Below, in pieces: positions 1 to 6,545 of a stretch of DNA of 13,312 bases. Numbering within the stretch: position 1 is the stretch's first letter; the number at the start of each line of letters is the position of its first letter. The translations under genes and the position numbers were made by a program. The notes beneath the pieces were generated by a model, which worked only from the letters and a program-made list of their open reading frames with translations, searched no databases and had not been told where the DNA came from. The stretch covers positions 1-13,312 of the forward strand of contig CAZYPU010000030.1 of the NCBI GenBank assembly GCA_964649665.1, written 5' to 3'. This stretch comes from CAZYPU01 sp964649665 (GTDB lineage: Bacteria; Omnitrophota; Gorgyraeia; JABMRN01; RBG-13-46-9).

Positions 1-300
1 GATAACGGGCTTGCGTTTTTTAGAAAAACGCGCAAGGCGCCGTATCGCCCGTATGTAAACGGGAAATGATTTTGCTTTTTCCGAATCCGGAACCTCGTAA
101 AATAATATTTCCCTCTTCAGGGATCCAAGGGCCATGGTAAGTTTCCCGCCGTGAAGGGAGTTTATTTTTTTGTTGGTGACTACGAATAACGGGGCCTCCG
201 CGAAGTTCGTTTTCAAAAGGGACTTCGCCTTATGCATAATATCTTTTCCGATATGGATATTATAACTTCTTTCACCGAGATGAACGATAACGGTTTTCAT
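1..300 (-). CDS. aroB: 3-dehydroquinate synthase, N-terminal part (cut by window edge)
   Basis: The second shikimate-pathway enzyme converts DAHP to 3-dehydroquinate using NAD and a divalent metal in the cytoplasm. Only the first 100 codons lie in the window; the reading frame is open to base 1. The translation begins MKTVIVHLGERSYNIHIGKD, the typical first beta-strands of AroB, followed by LFVVTNKKI (about residues 38-46, start of the nucleotide-binding fold) and the conserved VPDSEKAKS stretch (70-78), equivalent to the 'lPdGE..Ks' signature. The catalytic metal ligands are beyond the edge. The ATG at 298-300 overlaps the TGA stop of the PEP carboxykinase gene (ATGA), so translation is probably coupled. 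A later in-frame ATG at 235 would delete the conserved first strands, so the upstream start is preferred. Confidence 0.88.
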   Translation of the reverse strand, partial: MKTVIVHLGERSYNIHIGKDIMHKAKSLLKTNFAEAPLFVVTNKKINSLHGGKLTMALGSLKREILFYEVPDSEKAKSFPVYIRAIRRLARFSKKRKPVI

Positions 301-2093
301 TTAAACCGCTCCATTCTCTTTTTTAAAGCAGCGTGCTCCTTCGTCAGTTCTTTGGGTAATTTTTTTCCGAATTTATTTAAAAAGGTCCCCTGTACTTTTA
401 TCTCTTCTTTCCACTCTTTCCTGTTTATCGAAAAAAGTTTATTCCATTTTTCTTTCGACAAATTAAGGCCTTCCATTTCCATGTCTTCGTATCTTGGGAT
501 ATAACCCAGCGGTGTCTTTACAGCGCCGGCTTGACCATCCGCGCGCCTTATGATCCAGTCGATAACGCGCAGGTTCTCCGCAAAACCGGGCCAGATAAAG
601 TTTCCCGATAGGTCTTTTCTGAACCAGTTTACAAAGAATATCTTCGGGGGGCGAACCATTTTTTTGCCCATATCGAGCCAGTGCCTAAAGTAGTCGGCCA
701 TGTCGTATCCGCAGAAAGGAAGCATGGCCATCGGGTCGCGCCTCACCTCACCCTGTTTTCCGTACTGCGCGGCGGTGCGTTCGGAAGCCATCGTAGCGCC
801 CAGAAAAACACCGTGCTGCCAGTTAAACGATTCGTAAACAAGAGGCGCGAGGCTTGCCCTCCGCCCGCCGAATATAATTGCCGATACAGGCACGCCATGG
901 GGGTGCTCGGAGCGGAACGAAGCTGACGGGCACTGCGAGATTGGCGCGGTAAAGCGGCTGTTGGGATTTGCCCCTTTTACGGGCAGGCCGTCTTTATCTT
1001 TTATGCCGGCTTGCCACGGCCGCCCGAGCCAGTCGGTGCCTTTCTTAGGCGCCGGCCCGCCACCGTCTTCCCACCAGACGGTATGATCCGGCTTCAGGAG
1101 CACGTTGGTGTATATCGTATTTTTTTGCATCGCAGCTATAGCGTTCGGGTTTGTTTTGCGGTTTGTGCCCGGCAGGACACCGAAAAACCCTTTTTCCGGA
1201 TTAATCGCCCATAGCGCTCCGTCGGAATCTGTTCTCATCCAGGCTATGTCATCCCCTACGGTCCACACCCGGTAGCCTTTCTTCTTGAGTGCTGCCGGCG
1301 GGAGAAGCATTGCGAGGTTTGTTTTTCCGCAGGCGCTCGGGAAAGCGGCGGTTATGTATTGTATGCGCCCGTCCGGTTTTTCCACGCCCAGAATCAGCAT
1401 GTGCTCTGCGAGCCACCCTTCTTTTTTCGCCAGGAAACTGGCGATGCGCAGTGACAGGCACTTTTTTCCGAGAAGCACGTTTCCCCCGTAGCCGGAACCC
1501 ACGCTCCATATGGCGTTGTCTTCGGGGAAATGAAGGATGAGCCGCTTGCTTATATCCAGTTCCGCCTTGCCGTGCAGACATTTTGTGAATTCTTTATCGC
1601 GCCCGAGATGGTCCAGCACTTTCCTGCCGACTCTTGTCATTATGAGCATGTTAAGGACGACGTATATGCTGTCGGTAAGCTCAATGCCGATTTTACTGAA
1701 AGACGAACCCACGGGCCCCATCGAAAAAGGGATAACGTACATCTTTCGCCCTTTCATGGAGCCTTTAAATATGGCGGCGGCTTTACTGTATGCGGTTTTA
1801 GGCGGCATCCAGTTGTTAGTGGGGCCGACGCTTGCCTTTTTCTTGGTACATATGAAGGTAAGGTTTTCGGTGCGCGCGACATCGTTGGGGGCCGTTCGGT
1901 GGTAAAAACAGCCCGGGAGCTTCTTCCTGTTTAATTTGATAATCTCCCCCGTAAAAGAGGCCTCTCTCTCGAGCGCTTTCTTCTGTCGCTCACTGCCGTC
2001 AATTAGAACGATTTCTTCCGAACCGCACATCGCGGCCATTGTATTTATCCACTTCCGGAGCTTTTTGTGTTTTAGTTTAATTTTTTTGAACAT
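297..2093 (-). CDS. pckG: Phosphoenolpyruvate carboxykinase, GTP-dependent
   Basis: Cytosolic enzyme interconverting oxaloacetate + GTP and PEP + GDP + CO2, at the gluconeogenic/anaplerotic node. At 598 residues it is near the usual 600-620 of the GTP-type family. Visible signatures are VARTENLTF (72-80), the KKEGWLAEHM segment (223-232) carrying the expected Lys and His manganese ligands, the specific P-loop FPSACGKTN (251-259) with its reactive Cys, kinase-2 VGDDIAWM (279-286) with the Asp ligand, NPNSRF (376-381), GGRRA (409-413), and the aromatic guanine-binding region FFVNWFRKD (486-494) through N498-W513. No key residue seems missing. The ATG at 2093 keeps the conserved N-terminal helix before IDGSE. 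It lacks a good Shine-Dalgarno sequence, and a TATACT hexamer lies only 8 nt upstream. PEP is a substrate of the shikimate pathway, which fits the overlap with aroB downstream. Confidence 0.96.
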   Translation of the reverse strand: MFKKIKLKHKKLRKWINTMAAMCGSEEIVLIDGSERQKKALEREASFTGEIIKLNRKKLPGCFYHRTAPNDVARTENLTFICTKKKASVGPTNNWMPPKTAYSKAAAIFKGSMKGRKMYVIPFSMGPVGSSFSKIGIELTDSIYVVLNMLIMTRVGRKVLDHLGRDKEFTKCLHGKAELDISKRLILHFPEDNAIWSVGSGYGGNVLLGKKCLSLRIASFLAKKEGWLAEHMLILGVEKPDGRIQYITAAFPSACGKTNLAMLLPPAALKKKGYRVWTVGDDIAWMRTDSDGALWAINPEKGFFGVLPGTNRKTNPNAIAAMQKNTIYTNVLLKPDHTVWWEDGGGPAPKKGTDWLGRPWQAGIKDKDGLPVKGANPNSRFTAPISQCPSASFRSEHPHGVPVSAIIFGGRRASLAPLVYESFNWQHGVFLGATMASERTAAQYGKQGEVRRDPMAMLPFCGYDMADYFRHWLDMGKKMVRPPKIFFVNWFRKDLSGNFIWPGFAENLRVIDWIIRRADGQAGAVKTPLGYIPRYEDMEMEGLNLSKEKWNKLFSINRKEWKEEIKVQGTFLNKFGKKLPKELTKEHAALKKRMERFK

Positions 2094-2101
2094 AGCTCGT
2101 T

Positions 2102-2110
2102 AGTATACCA
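2102..2110 (-). promoter_or_regulatory. Possible extended -10 promoter for pckG-aroB
   Basis: On the minus strand the bases read TGGTATACT, an extended -10 (TGn + TATACT). No convincing -35 lies 16-18 bp upstream. The hexamer ends 8 nt before the pckG ATG, so a transcript started here would be almost or fully leaderless. This agrees with the absence of a Shine-Dalgarno sequence but could also be chance in an AT-rich stretch. Confidence 0.35.
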
Positions 2111-2123
2111 CATAAATCAACAA

Positions 2124-2143
2124 ATAAAAAGGTTGAACCTTCC
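2124..2143 (-). terminator. Weak intrinsic terminator-like hairpin after the MetG-beta-like gene
   Basis: Minus strand: stem AAGGT / loop TCA / ACCTT (2129-2141, extendable by G-T wobbles) followed directly by TTTTTATTTG. The stem is only 5-7 bp and AU-rich, so it may be inefficient alone. The strong GC-rich repeat hairpin at 2148-2200 lies immediately upstream in the same transcript and could contribute. It lies between the long gene array and pckG. Confidence 0.4.
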
Positions 2144-2147
2144 CACG

Positions 2148-2200
2148 TGTCATTCTGAGGCGCCTCGCCGCCGAAGGCGGCAGGGCGACGAAGGATGACA
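2148..2200. repeat. Palindromic intergenic repeat, copy A (53 bp)
   Basis: The element begins TGTCATTCTGAGGCG and ends AGGATGACA; its outer ends are inverted repeats (TGTCATTCT against AGGATGACA, with one wobble). Inside is a strong hairpin, GCCGCC-gaa-GGCGGC (2167-2181), extended by CGCC/GGCG (2161-2164 with 2184-2187). The same 15-base start and 9-base end recur in copy B at 13131-13247. This is the architecture of REP-like or MITE-like small intergenic elements. It sits in a 115-nt gap and codes for nothing. Confidence 0.8.
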
Positions 2201-2208
2201 GGCAACCG

Positions 2209-2529
2209 TTATGAAACGGGGCTTCCAACCTTTACTTCTTTATCCGGCGCGAGTAGCGCGAATTTTTCACCGTCTTTCGTTGCAAGGGCCATTCCCTCTG
2301 AGCTTTGACCCCGTATTGTCGCCGGCTGGAGGTTGTTGACGATAACCACCTGCCGGCCGATCAGCTCCTCGGCGGTATAGTGCTCCCTTATTCCGGCAAC
2401 GAGTTTTTTTGTTCCATCACCCGTTTCGACGGTCAGGAGGTACAACTTATCCGCGTTAGGATGATTCTCGACCGCCGTAATTTTTGCGATGCGAATATCC
2501 ATTTGTTTAAATTGATCAAACGTTATCAT
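2209..2529 (-). CDS. Free-standing MetG beta-type tRNA-binding domain protein
   Basis: A 106-residue OB-fold protein of the tRNA-binding domain family (Trbp111/CsaA/C-terminus of methionyl-tRNA synthetase). It has ITFDQFKQMDIRIAKI (2-17), NHPNADKLYLLTV (22-34), VAGIREHYTAEELIG (44-58) and VVIVNNLQPATIRGQSSEGM (61-80), the classic pattern of the MetG C-terminal beta domain. Alone it is expected to bind tRNA, possibly acting in trans with a catalytic MetG lacking this domain elsewhere in the genome; that is inference. The ATG at 2529 is chosen because AAGGAGG sits 7 nt upstream. Upstream in-frame codons give a basic, non-conserved extension. It is the last gene of the long array, 59 nt after the small basic protein. 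CsaA is an alternative name, but the sequence looks closer to MetG beta. Confidence 0.85.
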   Translation of the reverse strand: MITFDQFKQMDIRIAKITAVENHPNADKLYLLTVETGDGTKKLVAGIREHYTAEELIGRQVVIVNNLQPATIRGQSSEGMALATKDGEKFALLAPDKEVKVGSPVS

Positions 2530-2535
2530 TAATTG

Positions 2536-2542
2536 CCTCCTT
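2536..2542 (-). promoter_or_regulatory. Ribosome binding site deciding the MetG-beta-like start
   Basis: AAGGAGG on the minus strand, 6 nt before the ATG at 2529. It is a full anti-16S match and excludes the longer frame beginning at 2565. Confidence 0.85.
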
Positions 2543-2588
2543 CTTTGGCATCTTTTTCGTGTCACCCCGGGGCTCCGGAGAAGTAACT

Positions 2589-2915
2589 CTACTTCCTCTT
2601 CTGCTCTTTCTTCGGCGCCTCTTTTTTAGCGGCTGCCTTGGTTTCTTTGGTCGCGGCTTTTACTTCCCCGGCCGCGGGTGCCTTGACCGCCCCTTCAGCG
2701 GCTACGGCCCCTTCGGCACCTTCTGCTGCCTCCGGCGCGGCCTTTTCTTTCTTGAGCCTGAATTTCAGGACCTTCAGCTTCAGCAGGCCAAAGACAGACT
2801 CGCTTTCTTTCCACTTTTCCTTATCCTTAAGCCCTTTCACCCTTTCGTAGCGCTTAAGGACTGAGCGGTGTTGCTTATCTTTTTCTTTCGAGCGCAGACT
2901 CGGATGTTGTGCCAT
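2589..2915 (-). CDS. Small basic protein, PVC (Verrucomicrobia/Chlamydiae) family, with Lys/Ala/Glu tail
   Basis: Residues 1-58 (start MAQHPSLRSKEKDKQHRSVL, then KRYERVKGL, KWKESESVFGLLKLKVLK) match the conserved small basic protein family of PVC-superphylum bacteria. Function is not established; the basic character suggests nucleic-acid or ribosome contact. The family is usually little longer than this core. Here the protein continues to 108 residues with a low-complexity tail (about 58-108) of Ala, Glu and Lys, including repeated AAEG/AVKAP/KAAAKK-like units ending PKKEQKRK, reminiscent of histone H1-like tails. The ATG at 2915 is fixed by AAGGAGG 6 nt upstream. The first 41 nt, and the ribosome binding site, lie inside the end of the SPOR gene in another frame, so expression is probably coupled. 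Confidence 0.82.
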   Translation of the reverse strand: MAQHPSLRSKEKDKQHRSVLKRYERVKGLKDKEKWKESESVFGLLKLKVLKFRLKKEKAAPEAAEGAEGAVAAEGAVKAPAAGEVKAATKETKAAAKKEAPKKEQKRK

Positions 2916-3435
2916 GACGTGCCTCCTTATCCTTTTTCCGTATAAAGCATCCCTTGTAATCTTTTGAAAACTCCTCCAGCGCAGCTCTGGCGGACTCAAT
3001 ATCAGCGTAGCTGCCGGCGCATACCTGAAACCACTCGCCGGATGGCACGATAAACGCTTCTATTTTTTTGCCGGATAGCTTGCGTTTTTCTATCTCCGCA
3101 AGCCGCTTTTCCTTGTACGAGATAAGCTGTATCGCGTATATCCCGGCGGGTGCCTCGAATACCGGGGCCTTTGGCGCGGGTTCTTCTGCCGGAGGGGCGG
3201 CTTCTATCCGGTGTGCGGTAGTAAGCGGGGTAAGCCGCTTTCCGCGTTCCACCCCCATGGCGAAAGCGATAATTATGCACATAACAGCGATAATAGCGGC
3301 GAATACGACGTTTTCAGGCGAGATGTGCAGGTAGAACCTGTGCTGGGCCTGCCCTATTTTTTCGGCAATCCTCTTTAACTTGCCTTTCTCTTTCTCGAAT
3401 TCCTCAAACAATTCTTTTTGGTATTCGTCCGCCAT
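2875..3435 (-). CDS. SPOR-domain inner-membrane protein
   Basis: A 186-residue bitopic membrane protein. Residues 1-40 are charged and probably cytoplasmic (a helical Glu/Lys-rich stretch 8-30). A transmembrane helix spans about 43-62 (VVFAAIIAVMCIIIAFAMGV). A Pro/Ala/Glu linker (about 78-97) leads to a SPOR fold at 98-168 (IYAIQLISYKEKRLAEIEK ... EWFQVCAGSYADIESARAAL), with the repeated beta-alpha-beta pattern. SPOR domains bind denuded septal peptidoglycan, so a role in division or envelope remodelling is likely. No catalytic domain is present. The ATG at 3435, two nt after the helicase stop, is preferred; a TTG at 3453 would overlap the helicase gene. The 3' end overlaps the small basic protein gene by 41 nt. 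The specific partner is unknown. Confidence 0.82.
   Translation of the reverse strand: MADEYQKELFEEFEKEKGKLKRIAEKIGQAQHRFYLHISPENVVFAAIIAVMCIIIAFAMGVERGKRLTPLTTAHRIEAAPPAEEPAPKAPVFEAPAGIYAIQLISYKEKRLAEIEKRKLSGKKIEAFIVPSGEWFQVCAGSYADIESARAALEEFSKDYKGCFIRKKDKEARHGTTSESALERKR
2922..2928 (-). promoter_or_regulatory. Ribosome binding site of the small basic protein gene
   Basis: AAGGAGG on the minus strand, 6 nt before the ATG at 2915, embedded in the SPOR coding sequence. It places the start at the conserved family N-terminus rather than at the upstream start codon at 2999. Confidence 0.85.
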
Positions 3436-3437
3436 CT

Positions 3438-6400
3438 TTACTGCCCCCAGCAAATGAAATCAAAGTCGCACCTTTTACATCTCTCTTTACTGTCGCGTTC
3501 CGAGAGCTTGTCAAACTTTAGTGCCTGAATATCTTTCCAGCAGCTCTTTACCAATTTTTCAAACTCCGAAACCATGCCACCCGTAAGCTCAATGTCGACG
3601 TCGCAATATTCGCCTTTTGCGAGAGCGTATTTTTTTACCGTATTTGAGGCGGGCTCAAGGAATTGAAGCACGCCCCTGCTTACGGAACTGTTTTGCGATT
3701 TATGCTTATTCCTGTCAAAGATGAGTTTATAAGCGATGAGCTGGCGGTAGTAATTGTCGCACTCATATTTGGAAATATCGGTGCAATTATGTATCGCGCG
3801 CACATGTTTATCGGGAGAGCCGGTTTTATAATCCACCACTTTGACCGTGCCGTTTTTTTCCGTTTCAATCTTATCGAATTTGCCTTTAAAGAGGAGCCCA
3901 TCCGGAAAATGAACCGATAGGCCCGTCTCAAGCGCGGAGGGCATTACGGGATTTTTCGATTCCCTCGCGTACCAGCCGCGCAGCGTTTCCAGGCGTTCGG
4001 CGCACAGCTTTTTTATTGTATCGCTGACCCCCTGAAATTCAAGCTCGCGCAGGAAGCCTTCCCTGTAGAATTTAAAAGCGGGGAATTTCCCGTTTTGCAT
4101 AAAATGGCGGTATGTCTCCTCGAGCGCCTTGTGGGCGCAGTTGCCGAAGACCAGATGAGATGTTTTTTTGCCGGGCAGCCCGAGTATGGAATTGTACATG
4201 AACTTTCGCCTGCATTCCATGTAGTTATTCAATTTTGTAGGCGTGAGGTTAGTATTTCTGGCCATATCGCGAAGAACCCCGGAGGTATCCTTGAAGGGGT
4301 CCCTTTCGGTCGACCCTTTAAGGAATTCGATAAGGAATTGATCTTCTTCTTTGGGGGAGCCCGATTTTGGCGCAAGTCCCAGGTGGCTCAGGAAACGGCT
4401 TACGATAACCTTCTCGCCCGGCGTTGCCGTGTAAATGAGAGCCGCTTTGGCGCGCGTCGAAGTGACGTAGAATAAACGAAGTTCGTCGAAAAACTTTAAA
4501 AGCTTGAGGCTCCCTTTTTCCCTTATCTTCTCTTCGCTTCTGTAAATCCCGGGGGGAAGCGGCACGACTTCCGGTTTACTGCGGACCGGCCAGCTCCGCT
4601 GCTCAAGACAGAAAGGCACGATCACGGCGTAAAACTCAAGGCCCTTCGCGCTATGCGCGGTATAAATGCGGACACCGTCCTGGCTGAGCGTGGCAAGTTC
4701 TCCCTCGATAGGCATGCCGTGGGCCTCCCTTAAGTCGAGTTCCGCGATAAAGTCGTCGAGCCTGAGCGAAGGCCTGGCCAGGGCCGATTCTTTCATTTTA
4801 TTTATGAAGGCCACAAGCGCCCTCAGGTCCCTTATTTTGAGCGTTCTGTTCTTTTCATATTTTTTGAGCAGAAAGCGGTAAAGGCCCGTATCGGCGATAT
4901 AACCAAGGAGCAGATCATGGGCCGGCCTTGTTTTGGCGTCAACAAGAAGCCTTTTTATCGCCCATGCCGCCCCGTGAAGCGCGTGCGGGTTCTCGAGGGC
5001 CAGTTCGGCGGTTATTTTTAAACGGCGCGAATCCTCCTTCGACGGGGCGCTCGCGTGTTCGGCCGGAAACCATTTTTGAAATTCCCCGAACAGATTGAAT
5101 GCTTTGTACGCTTCTGCGCTATCGCGCCAGCCGGCGGCTTTGCGGCGGTTTACAAACTCTATGAATTTGAGAATATCGGAATGATCCGCGCGGGAATAGT
5201 CCGCGGAAAGTATCTTGTAAAGGGCCAGGGATTTTTTCTCATTGCCCTCAATGCTCACATCCGCCACCTCAAGCGCGTCCAACATCTGCCGGACGCGCTT
5301 TTCCTGGCGCATGTCCTCGCTTCCGTCGGCAGCGTAGGGTATGTCCGCTTTGAGGAGCGCCTCTATGACCTTCTGCCTCTGTGAGCGCCTTCTAACGAGA
5401 ATGGCGATATTATTGAAGGGCTTCTCGCCCTTTATTTTCTTGGCAAGGCGTTTTATTTCGCCTATGACGAAAGAGAGCTCTTCTTCTTCGGTGAGAAATT
5501 CGAAAAATTCGATTTTTTTATCTTTGTAATCGACGGCCGCCTTTAGTTTTTTTACAGCTATTCGCTCGTCCTCCGGAAGCTGGGATATGATCTTTGATGA
5601 CAGGCCCACGATCTCTTCGGTTGAGCGGTAATTCGTCTCGAGGACAATGGTTTTAAGAGACGGGAACTTTTTTCGCAAAATGCGGAAGTTGGAAAGCGTT
5701 GCCCCCTGGAAGCGGTATATGGCCTGGTCATCGTCCCCCACGCAGCAGAGGTTCGGCGAGGTACCGCTCAGTATATGAAACAGAAGCGCGAGCTGCGCGC
5801 CGTTTGTATCCTGATATTCGTCCACCATTATGTATTTGTACTGCTTGCTGAAAGTGTCCCGGAGAGACTTTTCTTTGCCGAGCGCCTCGATGGCTATGAG
5901 TATCATGTCGTCGTAATCCTTGCGGCCCCTATTGTCGAAAAGGAGCGCGCTTTCAGCGTCCTTAAGCGCCTCGTATTTCTCGTAAATCAGGGAGAGCGCA
6001 CGGAGCCGCTTTATGTGCTTTTCTTCCACGTTTATACCGTCGGGCGAAATGCCCCCGAGATACCCCTTGAACTCTTTTGGGGTGACGCCCTCGTTTTTCA
6101 GCTCGCTTATCCTGGATTGAATTTCTCTAAGATGCACATAGGGGGCGCCGAACGGCTTTAACGGCTCGGTGCCGCTTACGTTATCGAGTATGTATTCCAG
6201 CGCCCTTATTTTTTCCACCTCGGTCATATCAATTTTGTTCTTCACGTAATTGAGGGCCGCTTCGGACTCGAGCACTATGGAATTCGCGAAACTGTGAAAG
6301 GTTTCCACCTCTACGCTATACCCGTCAGGGCCCATTATTGCCGCGAGGCGCTCGCGCATCGCCCTGGCGGCGGCATTCGTGAAAGTGATAATGAGTATGT

Positions 6401-6545
6401 TTTCGGGCAGGGCCTTCCCCTTCTTTACGATATTCGACGCCCTTGCCGAAAGAAGCTGCGTTTTTCCCGTTCCGGGCCCCGCCACGATTAGAACGGGCCC
6501 GTTGAGCGCCAGGACCGCTTCTTTTTGCTCTTTGTTAAGAACCAT
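3438..6545 (-). CDS. UvrD/Rep-type SF1A helicase fused to a C-terminal PD-(D/E)XK Fe-S nuclease
   Basis: A 1035-residue ATP-dependent DNA helicase-nuclease. Helicase motifs in order: Walker A AGPGTGKT (22-29), Ia ITFTNAAA (53-60), II VDEYQDT (241-247), III GDDDQAIYRFQGA (270-282), IV NYRS (305-308), V TAHSAKGLEF (629-638), VI LFYVTSTRAK (691-700). The C-terminal nuclease (about 767-1035) shows PTKLNNYMECRR (769-780), GNCAHKALEE (801-810), GKFDKIE (888-894) and VVDYKTG (903-909) with Asp and Lys of the active site. Cys778 together with Cys1023, 1026 and 1032 (C-x2-C-x5-C) fits the 4Fe-4S 'iron staple' of AddB-type nucleases. The single-chain layout resembles AddA-like or actinobacterial UvrD-nuclease proteins that process double-strand ends. 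A stand-alone repair role is likely; no adjacent AddB or RecC is seen. The ATG directly follows the stop of the upstream gene (TAAATG), with GAGGG 8 nt before it. Confidence 0.92.
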   Translation of the reverse strand: MVLNKEQKEAVLALNGPVLIVAGPGTGKTQLLSARASNIVKKGKALPENILIITFTNAAARAMRERLAAIMGPDGYSVEVETFHSFANSIVLESEAALNYVKNKIDMTEVEKIRALEYILDNVSGTEPLKPFGAPYVHLREIQSRISELKNEGVTPKEFKGYLGGISPDGINVEEKHIKRLRALSLIYEKYEALKDAESALLFDNRGRKDYDDMILIAIEALGKEKSLRDTFSKQYKYIMVDEYQDTNGAQLALLFHILSGTSPNLCCVGDDDQAIYRFQGATLSNFRILRKKFPSLKTIVLETNYRSTEEIVGLSSKIISQLPEDERIAVKKLKAAVDYKDKKIEFFEFLTEEEELSFVIGEIKRLAKKIKGEKPFNNIAILVRRRSQRQKVIEALLKADIPYAADGSEDMRQEKRVRQMLDALEVADVSIEGNEKKSLALYKILSADYSRADHSDILKFIEFVNRRKAAGWRDSAEAYKAFNLFGEFQKWFPAEHASAPSKEDSRRLKITAELALENPHALHGAAWAIKRLLVDAKTRPAHDLLLGYIADTGLYRFLLKKYEKNRTLKIRDLRALVAFINKMKESALARPSLRLDDFIAELDLREAHGMPIEGELATLSQDGVRIYTAHSAKGLEFYAVIVPFCLEQRSWPVRSKPEVVPLPPGIYRSEEKIREKGSLKLLKFFDELRLFYVTSTRAKAALIYTATPGEKVIVSRFLSHLGLAPKSGSPKEEDQFLIEFLKGSTERDPFKDTSGVLRDMARNTNLTPTKLNNYMECRRKFMYNSILGLPGKKTSHLVFGNCAHKALEETYRHFMQNGKFPAFKFYREGFLRELEFQGVSDTIKKLCAERLETLRGWYARESKNPVMPSALETGLSVHFPDGLLFKGKFDKIETEKNGTVKVVDYKTGSPDKHVRAIHNCTDISKYECDNYYRQLIAYKLIFDRNKHKSQNSSVSRGVLQFLEPASNTVKKYALAKGEYCDVDIELTGGMVSEFEKLVKSCWKDIQALKFDKLSERDSKERCKRCDFDFICWGQ

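Noticed and set aside
232..504. 90-codon plus-strand frame at the window start
   Set aside because: Antisense to the aroB start and the end of pckG, both of which are supported by strong family motifs.
1249..1581. 110-codon frame on the same strand as pckG in another frame
   Set aside because: Arg/Lys/Pro-rich out-of-frame shadow fully inside the well-conserved pckG gene.
2530..2588. Palindromes CTCCGGAG and CCCCGGGG between the small basic protein and MetG-beta-like genes as a terminator
   Set aside because: Two short abutting palindromes without a following T tract; the downstream gene has a strong ribosome binding site, so no termination signal is supported.
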